Origin: DAITPV01 sp050692555
GTDB taxonomy: Bacteria; Actinomycetota; UBA4738; CALAEC01
Direction of reading: 5' to 3'
DNA: 64,000 bases
Assembly (NCBI GenBank): GCA_050692555.1
Contig: JBOGVS010000012.1
Location: 8,463 to 72,462, forward strand
Shown piece after piece: positions 23,744 through 31,334 of the stretch (position 1 is its first letter; the number at the start of each line of letters is the position of its first letter). The position numbers and the translations under genes were made by a program. The notes under the pieces were generated by a model. The model worked only from the letters and a program-made list of their open reading frames with translations, had not been told where the DNA came from and did no database searches.

Positions 23744-24880
23744 GTGGCCCGGCTCGTTGCGTTCGGCGACGCCCATCTGGGGCGCACCCACCTGGCTCAC
23801 CTCCGCGACGAGGAGGGCCGGAACCTCCGGGAAGAGGACTTCCTGGCGTCCTTCGACTGGGCCGTGGCAAAGACGATCGAGCTGGAGCCCGATGGATTCC
23901 TGTGGCTCGGCGACATCTTCGACCACGCCCGCCCCTCGTACCGGGTGTTCACTCGCGTCCTGGTGGCACTCCGCCGGCTGGAGGAGGCGGGCCACCGCGG
24001 CGTAGCGATCAGCGGGAATCACGACACCCCTCGCCTCCGGGGAACGGGCTCGCCGTATGCGGCGCTGGAAGAGATCTTCGGCAACGTCACGTTCGCCTGG
24101 GCGATGGAGGCCCGGTCTGCGGAGATCGCAAGGGTACGGATCCATGCGGTGCCCCAGACCTTGACGGACGAGGAGTTCCGCGCGGAGGTGGAGCGGAGCG
24201 CGGCAGAGCTGCGGAAGGACGCCACCAGTGTCCTGCTGGCCCACGTGGCTCTGACCTCGCTCCCCTCTCGGGAATGGCGGGACATCAACGAGATCGAGGT
24301 CGAGGAGGCCGTGTTCGATCGCCGGTTCGACCACGTGATCCTGGGCCACTATCACGTCCACCAGAAGGCGTCGAAGCGGACCTGGTACGCGGGGTCCACG
24401 GACTCGTTCTCGTTCGCCGACCGTCCGAAGGGCGCCGGGCCCAAGGGGATCGTCGTCCTCGACACCGAAAGCGGAAAGGTCGAGCACCACGCCAACCCGG
24501 GTGAGCGGCCTCTGGAGACCTATGGGATCGATGCGGCCGGCCTGGGCCCCTCGGAGCTGGTGGAAGCGGTCGGCCGGGAGGCCGATGGCTGTCCCGATGG
24601 AGCCATCGCCAGGGTGTTCCTCAATGAGGTGGACCCCGCCAGCTACCGGCAAGTAACGCCCGACGACTGGCAGGAGGCGGTACCCGCGGCCGTCCACGTC
24701 CAGCCGGAACCCGGCTACTCCCTCGAGGCCCTGCCCGTCCAGGCCGGATCGGAGATCGGGCGGCTGGAGGTCGAGTGGGACGCCTACGTCGAGGGCCAGG
24801 ACCTCACCGGCCTGGACCGTGACCGGGTTCGGGAGACCGGCCGTCGGTTCCTGGTGGAGGCCCAGGGCGAGTCGGCATGA
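23744..24880 (+). CDS. mre11: Mre11/SbcD-family nuclease
   Basis: 378-aa metallophosphoesterase. The phosphodiesterase motifs are complete: FGDAHLGR (residues 7-14), LGDIFDHARP, SGNHDTPRL, LAHVAL and LGHYHVHQK. GTG 23744 directly follows the herA stop TAG. It forms the Mre11-Rad50 complex with the next gene, to which it is coupled by an ATGA overlap. It is placed after herA and nurA as in archaeal resection operons. It could equally be called sbcD. Confidence 0.92.
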   Translation: MARLVAFGDAHLGRTHLAHLRDEEGRNLREEDFLASFDWAVAKTIELEPDGFLWLGDIFDHARPSYRVFTRVLVALRRLEEAGHRGVAISGNHDTPRLRGTGSPYAALEEIFGNVTFAWAMEARSAEIARVRIHAVPQTLTDEEFRAEVERSAAELRKDATSVLLAHVALTSLPSREWRDINEIEVEEAVFDRRFDHVILGHYHVHQKASKRTWYAGSTDSFSFADRPKGAGPKGIVVLDTESGKVEHHANPGERPLETYGIDAAGLGPSELVEAVGREADGCPDGAIARVFLNEVDPASYRQVTPDDWQEAVPAAVHVQPEPGYSLEALPVQAGSEIGRLEVEWDAYVEGQDLTGLDRDRVRETGRRFLVEAQGESA

Positions 24881-27153
24881 GGGTTCGCGAGCTCTCTCTT
24901 CGCAACTACCGGGTGTTCGAGGAGCTCGACCTGGAGCTCCCGGCGCGGGTCATCGGCGTCTTCGGACCGAATGGCTCGGGCAAGACCACGATCTGCGAGG
25001 CCATCCAATATGGGTGCTACGGGAAGGCTCGCACCGACAAGTCGCAGATCCGGACCCACGGCGTGCTCACCGACTGTCAGGTCCGGGTGGTCTTCGAGCA
25101 CGGCGGCCAGCAGTACGAGGTCCGCCGGTCGATCCGCGGCCGCAACCACCAGACCGACGCCGAGCTCTACGTGGGCGACGTGCAGCTGGCCTCGGGGGTC
25201 ACGGAGGTCGACGCGGCCATCCAGGGCCTCCTTCGCATGGACGTCCAGGTGTTCCGCGCGTCGGTGTTCGCCGAGCAGAAGCAGCTGGACGCGTTCAGCG
25301 ATGTGACCAAGGGCAAACGTAAGGACATGGTGCTGCGCCTGCTGGGGATCCGGCCCGTGGACGAGGCCCGGACGGTCTCCCGGAAGGAGGCCCGGGAGTG
25401 CAAGAAGGATGCCGACCGCCTGGCCGGCACCCTTCCCGATCTCGCCGAGCAGGAGAAGGCCCTCCAGGAGGCGCGGACGGCCGCGAAGCAGGTCCAGAAT
25501 GCCGCGGAGAAGGCCGCGGAGAACCTGCGCAACGCCCAGGAGCGGGACGGCGCTGCAGAGAAGGCCTTCGGTGAGGCGGATCGGATCCGCCAGGAGGCCG
25601 AGCGGCTGGCCACGGCCCGCCAGGTCGTGGCGGAGGAGGTCGAACGCCTCCTGGCCCACCACGCCGAAGTCGGCGATCGGATCGAGCGGCTTCGAGCCGA
25701 TCTGGCCGCCCTGCCCGACCTGGAGCGCGAGCGCGAGCGCCTGTCGGACGCGGCCGAACGCCTGGTGCTGGGCAGGCGGCTGGCGGAGGTCGACGTGGAC
25801 CTCCGGCAGTTGCGGGCCCGCCTGGCGAAGCTCCCGGAGCTCGACACCGAGACGGCGCTGGCGGAGCTCGAGACCGCCCAGAGAGAAGCCCGGGCCGCGG
25901 ACCGGACCCACACCAAGGCCGAGTCGGCCCATGAGCGAACCACCCGTGACCTCGCGGAAGCCGAAGACGCCCTGGCCAAGGCGGCCGAGGCCGACCCCTC
26001 ACAAGCCTGCCCCACGTGTGGCCGTCCACTGGGGGATGACTTCCGGGAGTACCTGAAGCACTGCAGGGATCGGGTCCGTCTGGCCAAGGCCGAAGCCCGC
26101 ACCGCCGCCACTGCGCTCAAGGCGGCCACCACCGCCGCCACGGCCGCGGGACGACGACTGAACCAGGCCACCACGGCCGGCGAGGCGGCCCGTGAAGCGG
26201 CGGGAGCTCGGGCGGATCTCGGCACGCGGATCGAGGAGTCGGAAGCGAAGCTGGCCGAGCTGGCCGAGCCGTTCCGGGGACAGGTTCCCGACCTCCAGGA
26301 GCTGGAGACCGACGCCCATCGAGCCCAGGAGATCGGCGCCCGGGTCGCGGAGCTCACCGGCGAACGGAAGCACCTCTCGGCCCTGGAGAAGGACCTGGGG
26401 AAGGCCGGCTCCGACCTCGAGGTCCGCCGGTCCAAGCTCGAAGCGCTGGACAAGGAGGCCGCCGCGCTGGCCTTCGATCCCGAGGACCACGCCAGGCTGC
26501 GGAAGGAACGCGACGAGGCCGAGCGCCTCCTGCATCAGGCCCAGGGAAAGGAACGCGAAGCCGCGGCCGCCACGGCCGAGGCGCGGCAGTTCGTGACCCG
26601 CCTCGAGGGTGCGTTGGAGCAGGCTCACCAGACCCGGGGAAAGGTCGAGGAGCTGCGCGACGAGGCCCGGTACCTCGATCGGGTCTCCGGCCTCCTCGAG
26701 GGGTTCCGCACCTACCTGTACGGCCGGATCGTCCCCGAGCTATCCAGAGAAGCGGAGGCCCTGTTCCGGGACCTAACCAGCAGCGAGTACGACGATCTCC
26801 GGATCGACGCAGACACGCTGGAGATCGAGATCGCAGACGGGGATCGATACTTCCCCATCGAGCGGTTCAGCGGCTCGGAGAGCGACCTGGCGAACCTGGC
26901 CCTCCGGGTGGCCATCTCCACCCACCTGTCACGGATGTGGGGGGCCGACGTGGGGATGCTGGTGCTGGACGAGGTCCTGGCCTCGCTCGACGTGGAGCGA
27001 AAGGATCTGTTCGTCCGGACCATGGCGAGGCTGGCCGGACGGTTCCACCAGGTGTTCGTGATCACCCATGCCGAGCAGGTGAAGGACCAGTTCCCGGCGA
27101 CCCTCGAGGTTCGCAGGGTCGGCCGCCGCCGTAGTGAGGTCGTGCTGACGTAA
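24877..27153 (+). CDS. rad50: Rad50/SbcC-family SMC-like ATPase with zinc hook
   Basis: 758 aa. Walker A GPNGSGKTT at residues 30-38; long charged, Ala/Glu/Arg-rich coiled coils (about 170-360 and 400-600); zinc hook CPTC at residues 378-381; C-terminal signature FSGSESDLANLALRVAIS, Walker B MLVLDEVLASLDVER and the VFVITHAEQVKDQF H-loop. It tethers DNA ends and gates the Mre11 nuclease. Shorter than archaeal Rad50 (about 880 aa), because of shorter coiled coils. Last gene of the operon. Confidence 0.93.
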   Translation: MRVRELSLRNYRVFEELDLELPARVIGVFGPNGSGKTTICEAIQYGCYGKARTDKSQIRTHGVLTDCQVRVVFEHGGQQYEVRRSIRGRNHQTDAELYVGDVQLASGVTEVDAAIQGLLRMDVQVFRASVFAEQKQLDAFSDVTKGKRKDMVLRLLGIRPVDEARTVSRKEARECKKDADRLAGTLPDLAEQEKALQEARTAAKQVQNAAEKAAENLRNAQERDGAAEKAFGEADRIRQEAERLATARQVVAEEVERLLAHHAEVGDRIERLRADLAALPDLERERERLSDAAERLVLGRRLAEVDVDLRQLRARLAKLPELDTETALAELETAQREARAADRTHTKAESAHERTTRDLAEAEDALAKAAEADPSQACPTCGRPLGDDFREYLKHCRDRVRLAKAEARTAATALKAATTAATAAGRRLNQATTAGEAAREAAGARADLGTRIEESEAKLAELAEPFRGQVPDLQELETDAHRAQEIGARVAELTGERKHLSALEKDLGKAGSDLEVRRSKLEALDKEAAALAFDPEDHARLRKERDEAERLLHQAQGKEREAAAATAEARQFVTRLEGALEQAHQTRGKVEELRDEARYLDRVSGLLEGFRTYLYGRIVPELSREAEALFRDLTSSEYDDLRIDADTLEIEIADGDRYFPIERFSGSESDLANLALRVAISTHLSRMWGADVGMLVLDEVLASLDVERKDLFVRTMARLAGRFHQVFVITHAEQVKDQFPATLEVRRVGRRRSEVVLT

Positions 27154-27163
27154 GGAGGACCCC

Positions 27164-27586
27164 ATGTCCGCGAGGGAGGAAAAGCCGCTGCTTCCGTTCA
27201 CCAGGCTGGTGCTGGTGATCTCCGCGGTGGTGCAGGCGGCCTTCGGAGTGGCCTGTGTGTTCTCGCCCTCGTTCATGAACTCGGTGGCGCTGCCCGATCC
27301 ACTGCCGCCGTCCTCCGACCTGGTCTATCAGTACTTCGGGGCCCTGTTCCTGGCGAACGCGTGGGGCGCGGTGTACGCGCAGCGACAGAAACGATGGGTG
27401 GCGGCTCGCACGTACCTGGCCATCTCCGGCCCGTTCGTCGCCCTCACCGTGGCCCTCACCGTGGCCGCCGCCGTCGGAGAGCCCGGAGTCCCCACAACCG
27501 TGTGGCTGTACGTGGGCCTGGCCGCCCTGTACCTGCCCAGCGTGGCGTACGTGTGGGGCATGGAGTCCGCGCGACGACCTGTCTGA
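27164..27586 (+). CDS. Small four-helix membrane protein
   Basis: 140 aa with about four predicted membrane helices (near residues 12-34, 58-76, 85-105 and 112-134) and a cytoplasmic RQKRW loop. It loosely resembles the DUF4345 protein at 16324 in size and layout. The ATG follows AAGGAGG at good spacing, 10 bp after rad50, so it may be cotranscribed with the resection operon, but no functional link is apparent. Confidence 0.68.
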   Translation: MSAREEKPLLPFTRLVLVISAVVQAAFGVACVFSPSFMNSVALPDPLPPSSDLVYQYFGALFLANAWGAVYAQRQKRWVAARTYLAISGPFVALTVALTVAAAVGEPGVPTTVWLYVGLAALYLPSVAYVWGMESARRPV

Positions 27587-27590
27587 TCCG

Positions 27591-27625
27591 CCGTCAGTGG
27601 CTGCCACGCCTATCCGCGCTGACGG
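27591..27625. terminator. Stem-loop between convergent genes
   Basis: CCGTCAG (27591-27597) and CTGACGG (27619-27625) are perfect inverted arms, with an internal GTGG-CTG-CCAC hairpin. It lies between the 3' ends of the membrane-protein gene and the kal-like gene. No T-tract, so it is only a possible terminator. Confidence 0.3.
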
Positions 27626-28002
27626 TCCTTCTTGACCACGAACGTGCCGGTGGCCCGGGTGGTAACCACCGGCTCGCCCAGCAGCTCGGCTGCGCTGTCG
27701 TTGACGTCGTAGCGGGGCTGGATGTACTTGCGGCACTCGAACTGGCACTTCCGGCTGGTGTTGCCCACGCTCACCACCTGCCCCGTGACCTCAAGGAAAT
27801 CCCCCGCGTACACGGGGGCCAGGAACTCGACCGATTCATATCCCGCCAGCAGGCCCTCGTCCCCGTCGTGGCGGATGGCCAGCTCGGTGGCTACGTCGCC
27901 GAACAGCTCCATGATCTTGGCACCGGCCACCAGGTTCCCGCCGTAGTGCGCGTCGGTCTGGGCCATCCGCATCCGCAGCGTGCAGGTCGGCAGATCAGCC
28001 AT
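27610..28002 (-). CDS. kal: Hotdog-fold protein, probable 3-aminobutyryl-CoA ammonia-lyase
   Basis: 130-aa hotdog-fold protein. Sequence such as MRMAQTDAHYGGNLVAGAKIMELFGDVATELAIRHDGDEGLLAGYESVEFLAPVYAGD fits the ammonia-lyase of lysine fermentation, which removes ammonia from L-3-aminobutyryl-CoA to give crotonyl-CoA. The assignment rests mainly on its place directly after kamE; on its own it could be called a thioesterase-like protein. Overlaps the kamE 3' end by 8 bp. Confidence 0.75.
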   Translation of the reverse strand: MADLPTCTLRMRMAQTDAHYGGNLVAGAKIMELFGDVATELAIRHDGDEGLLAGYESVEFLAPVYAGDFLEVTGQVVSVGNTSRKCQFECRKYIQPRYDVNDSAAELLGEPVVTTRATGTFVVKKDRQRG

Positions 28003-28744
28003 CTGGCTTCTTTCGGCCCAGGGCCCAGGCGAGGTACGAGGCCACCTCGCTCGGGGTGGTCCCCTTGGCGAACACCCGGTCGTAGCCCAGCTCGGCCGCC
28101 ATGTCCGGAGAGAGACGCGGGCCGCCGGCGATCATCAGGAACCGTCCCCGCAGCCCTCGCCGGTCAACCTCCTCGGCGAACTCCCGGAGGTGCCGGATGT
28201 GAGCGTCCTTCTGGGTGACCACCTGGCTGATCAGGACGGCGTGGGCTCCTTCTTCCACCGCCCGCTCCGCCAGGTCACCGGCATCCACCTGGGATCGGAG
28301 GTTGATCACCCGAAAGCACCGGTACGACTCCAGCCCCTTGTCCCCCGCCCATCCCTTCACCGACAGGATGGCGTCCAGGCCCACGGTGTGCGCGTCGGTG
28401 CCCACCACCGCGCCGGCGATCACGGCCTCCTTCCGCCCGCCCAGCGCCTCCCGAACCTTCCGGGTCACCTCTTTCTGGTCGAGCAACGGATAGGGCCGCT
28501 CCTCCACGGTCACCGCGGACATGTCCACCGAGTGATCCACGCTCCCGTACACCACGAAGAACGTGAACCGGGGACCCATGGCCTTCCGGTGCACCACCAG
28601 AGGCCGGTGGATCCCCATCTTCTCGGCTAGCTGACGGGCGGCGCCCTCCGCCTTCTCATCCGAGGGGATCGGAAGGGTGAACGAGACCTGGACCTTGCCG
28701 TCGTCGGTGTCGTCCCCGTACGGCCGGATTCCCGCCTCGGTCAT
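27995..28744 (-). CDS. kamE: Lysine 5,6-aminomutase beta subunit (cobalamin-binding)
   Basis: 249-aa subunit that binds adenosylcobalamin and contributes the PLP lysine of D-lysine/beta-lysine 5,6-aminomutase. The base-off B12 signature DxHxxG is present as GTDAHTVGLDAIL, followed by a Rossmann-like B12 domain (HAVLISQVVTQKD; IAGGPRLSPDMAAELGYDRVFAKGTTPSEVA). The N-terminal dimerisation part (KVQVSFTLPIPSDEKAEGAA) is also typical. ATG 28744 overlaps the kamD stop (ATGA). Confidence 0.92.
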   Translation of the reverse strand: MTEAGIRPYGDDTDDGKVQVSFTLPIPSDEKAEGAARQLAEKMGIHRPLVVHRKAMGPRFTFFVVYGSVDHSVDMSAVTVEERPYPLLDQKEVTRKVREALGGRKEAVIAGAVVGTDAHTVGLDAILSVKGWAGDKGLESYRCFRVINLRSQVDAGDLAERAVEEGAHAVLISQVVTQKDAHIRHLREFAEEVDRRGLRGRFLMIAGGPRLSPDMAAELGYDRVFAKGTTPSEVASYLAWALGRKKPDG

Positions 28745-30306
28745 GGCTGCACCTTCCGTCCGTGCTCCCAGAGCTCGAGGAACGGGTTGAGGTATCCCTC
28801 CTCGATCTCCACCACGCCGTCCAGACCGTGCCCGCCGTCCGGTGCCCGGCTGGTGTCCGCGAATTCACCGGCCCGGATGGCCTCGAACATCCCCCGGTCG
28901 GCCACGCGCCGGAGCATCTCGACGGTGTCCTGAAGCACGCGCATGGCCCGTTCCCGGATCCGCCCGTCCCGCGGTGGCCACCACTCGTCGGCCACGTGCT
29001 TCGCCGTGCGGACCATGTACCGGGCGCTCTCGATGGCCAGGTCCCGGTCGGAGAGCCACGGGGTATGGATGCCCTCGGTCATCATCCCGATCAGCAGGAT
29101 CTCCTGCCCGGTGAGCACCCCGGTCAGGTGGAACATCCCGTCGAGCAGGTACCCGAGGAAAACGTTGCCGGTCATGTGCTTGGTCGGCGGCATGTACTTC
29201 AGCGGCGCCTCGGGGAACAGCTCGCGCACCAGCTGGGCATGGGCCAGCTCCATCAGCCACTGGTCGGGAAGGTCCGGGTCGATCTCGAACGCGTGCCCCA
29301 GCCCCAGTTGCCACGGCTCCAGGCCGGCATCGAGGCCGAACCGCTCGTTGATCAGCTGGGAAGCCACCACGGTGTGGGCCGCTTCGACCGCGTCGGCAGT
29401 GGTCAGGTAGTTGTCCTCGCCGGTATTGATGATGATCCCGGCCCGGGCGTGGATCATCCGGCTGAAGCGCTGGTCGATGAACGTACGCTTCATGTTGATG
29501 TCCCGAAAGATGATCCCGTACATGCAGTCGTTGAGCATCATGTCGAGCCGTTCCAGCGCGGCCAGGGCGCCGATCTCGGGCATGCACAGCCCGCTGGCGT
29601 AGTTGGTCAGGCGCACGTACCGGCCGACCTCGCCCGAGACCTCGTCCAGGGCGTCCCGCATCAGCCGGAAGTTCTCCCGGGTCGCATAGGTGCCTGCATA
29701 CCCCTCGGTGGTGGGCCCTTCGGGAACGAAATCCAGGAGGGACTGGCCCGTGGAGCGGATCACCGCCACGATGTCGGTCCCCGCCCGGGCAGCGGCCTGG
29801 GCCTGAGGGATGTCCTCGTGGATGTTCCCGGTGGCCACGATGAGGTAGATCCACGGCTTCTCCGGGTCACCCAGACGCCTGAGGAGGTCGTCGCGGTCCC
29901 GGCGACGCTCCAGGATCCTGGCGTCGGCTCGACGGGCGGAGGCCAGGGCGGCCTCCCGAGCAGGGGCGGGATCGTCCGGCCATCGGAACGTGAGATCGCC
30001 GGTCTCCACCCCGGGTCCGAGCTCGTCGATCCCGATCCCCTGTCGCACCAGGGCGTCGAACACGGGGATGGCCACTCCCCGCCCGAGTCCCATGTCCTCC
30101 CGGACCCGGTCCACGACGAGATTGGGGTACGGACGGGCGTCCACCCCCTCCCCCACCGCGCCGTCCAGGCCACACAGGCGCAGCACCGACCGCTCGATGG
30201 CCACGGTGGTGTGAGCAGCGATCATGTCCTCGACCGGCCGACATACCGCGGCCGCGAGGTCGCGGGCCTCCTGCACGAGCGCGTCGTCGAGCCCGAGCTT
30301 CTTCAC
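28741..30306 (-). CDS. kamD: Lysine 5,6-aminomutase alpha subunit
   Basis: 521-aa TIM-barrel subunit. It moves the terminal amino group of beta-lysine to give 3,5-diaminohexanoate, the substrate of Kdd (46545-47567). Family blocks: PYPNLVVDRVREDMGLGRG, NIHEDIPQAQAAARAGTDIVAVIRSTGQSLLDFVPEGPTTEGYAGT, NYASGLCMPEIGALAALERLDMMLNDCMYGIIFRDINMKRTFIDQ and PPTKHMTGN. I prefer GTG 30306 (VKKLGLDDA), 8 bases after a TACACT -10 (30320-30315), to GTG 30333, which lies upstream of that promoter element. Confidence 0.92.
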   Translation of the reverse strand: MKKLGLDDALVQEARDLAAAVCRPVEDMIAAHTTVAIERSVLRLCGLDGAVGEGVDARPYPNLVVDRVREDMGLGRGVAIPVFDALVRQGIGIDELGPGVETGDLTFRWPDDPAPAREAALASARRADARILERRRDRDDLLRRLGDPEKPWIYLIVATGNIHEDIPQAQAAARAGTDIVAVIRSTGQSLLDFVPEGPTTEGYAGTYATRENFRLMRDALDEVSGEVGRYVRLTNYASGLCMPEIGALAALERLDMMLNDCMYGIIFRDINMKRTFIDQRFSRMIHARAGIIINTGEDNYLTTADAVEAAHTVVASQLINERFGLDAGLEPWQLGLGHAFEIDPDLPDQWLMELAHAQLVRELFPEAPLKYMPPTKHMTGNVFLGYLLDGMFHLTGVLTGQEILLIGMMTEGIHTPWLSDRDLAIESARYMVRTAKHVADEWWPPRDGRIRERAMRVLQDTVEMLRRVADRGMFEAIRAGEFADTSRAPDGGHGLDGVVEIEEGYLNPFLELWEHGRKVQP

Positions 30307-30340
30307 CGGGGCCGAGTGTATCCGGGCCGGCACTCCCGGC

Positions 30341-30628
30341 TCAGGAGGAAGGTTGTGCGGGAGGCTCGGAGGCCGGGGCCGGCTCCGGCTCGGCCGTGGG
30401 CACCGGCCGGGTGATCGGGGGCGGCCCCGGCTTGGGCCGGGCCTTGCGGCGCGAGAACGGGGCCCACCACGCCAGCAGGAGCCCCAGAACCACGCCGATG
30501 GCCGGGAACCCGAAGACCGCCATGTTGTCGAGGGGGCGGATCCCGAACTGCTGGAGGTCGACGGCCACGAACAGTCCGAAGAGCAGACCGGAGACCGCGC
30601 CGAGCACCGGCCGCCCTCGGAACTTCAC
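30341..30628 (-). CDS. Small membrane protein with Pro-rich tail
   Basis: 95 aa. Two hydrophobic segments (VLGAVSGLLFGLFVAVDL and MAVFGFPAIGVVLGLLLAWWAPF) are followed by a basic RRKARPKP stretch and a Pro/Glu/Ala-rich tail. GTG 30628 overlaps the stop of the secreted-protein gene (GTGA), so the two are coupled. It lies just upstream of kamD, but kamD appears to have its own promoter. No family recognised. Confidence 0.7.
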   Translation of the reverse strand: MKFRGRPVLGAVSGLLFGLFVAVDLQQFGIRPLDNMAVFGFPAIGVVLGLLLAWWAPFSRRKARPKPGPPPITRPVPTAEPEPAPASEPPAQPSS

Positions 30629-31218
30629 GCCATCCCCTTCTTCCCGGCGGCGGCCACGCCCATCCCGATCGCCGTCACCAGTGTCAGACCGGCCGCCGTG
30701 GCGCCGGGCACCGTGGTCAGGGGGTTGCCCTCGATCAGCACCATCGCGGACCCATCGCACCGGCCGCCCTTCCCGACGTGCTCCCCCTCGATCTCGTACA
30801 GGCCCACCAGGTCGAAGGGAAGCAGCCGGCCGTACGCCGCGTCGAGCGGATAGTCGCCCTCGGCCCGCTTTGCCCCTCCCCGATTCGGGTGGCTCCACTC
30901 GGCCACCTTCACTGAGTTCGGTCCCACCACCACGGCGATGAACCCGCTGTGGTCCTTGATCACCTTCCGACTGGTCCCCACGTAGTGGATGTCGAGGTTC
31001 CCCTCGTTCGGAAGGACCACGGGGTTCGCGGCGGTGTCGTTGGCCGGCGTGTACGTCTGGTTTCCGATGGTGGCCTTCGCGTTGCATCCCCCGGTAACCC
31101 CCGCGGAGACCGGGGAACCGATCAGGAGCACGGTGGGGATGGCGAGCGCGGCGAGGTGGAGGACGCGGCGCACGTGGTGCCGGGCTCGTGCGTGGCGGCT
31201 GCGGAGCGAACCAACCAC
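30625..31218 (-). CDS. Exported protein of unknown function with C-terminal membrane segment
   Basis: 197 aa. Arg/His-rich N-terminus then a hydrophobic stretch ending SPVSAG fits a signal peptide. The extracellular part contains one close Cys pattern (GGCNAKAT; GGRCDGSAM) and beta-rich sequence. A C-terminal hydrophobic segment (TVPGATAAGLTLVTAIGMGVAAA) precedes a basic end, giving signal-domain-anchor topology. Start GTG 31218 is 9 bases after the -10 of a full promoter (31257-31228). Coupled to the small membrane protein downstream; they may form a pair. No family recognised. Confidence 0.68.
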   Translation of the reverse strand: MVGSLRSRHARARHHVRRVLHLAALAIPTVLLIGSPVSAGVTGGCNAKATIGNQTYTPANDTAANPVVLPNEGNLDIHYVGTSRKVIKDHSGFIAVVVGPNSVKVAEWSHPNRGGAKRAEGDYPLDAAYGRLLPFDLVGLYEIEGEHVGKGGRCDGSAMVLIEGNPLTTVPGATAAGLTLVTAIGMGVAAAGKKGMA

Positions 31219-31227
31219 TCGAGGAGG

Positions 31228-31257
31228 AGCGTAGTTCCCGGGCCTCCGAGCGGTCAA
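31228..31257 (-). promoter_or_regulatory. Promoter of the exported-protein gene pair
   Basis: Minus strand TTGACC (31257-31252), 18-bp spacer, TACGCT (31233-31228). The GTG at 31218 is 9 bases further on, so the mRNA would be leaderless or nearly so. This rules out an ATG at 31257, which lies inside the -35 element. Confidence 0.6.
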
Positions 31258-31334
31258 CGGGAGGAACCGGACGGAACGGGCGACGATCGGCCACGGACGC
31301 CGTGGGAGCAGGGGCGCGGGTACGATGGCCCGAC

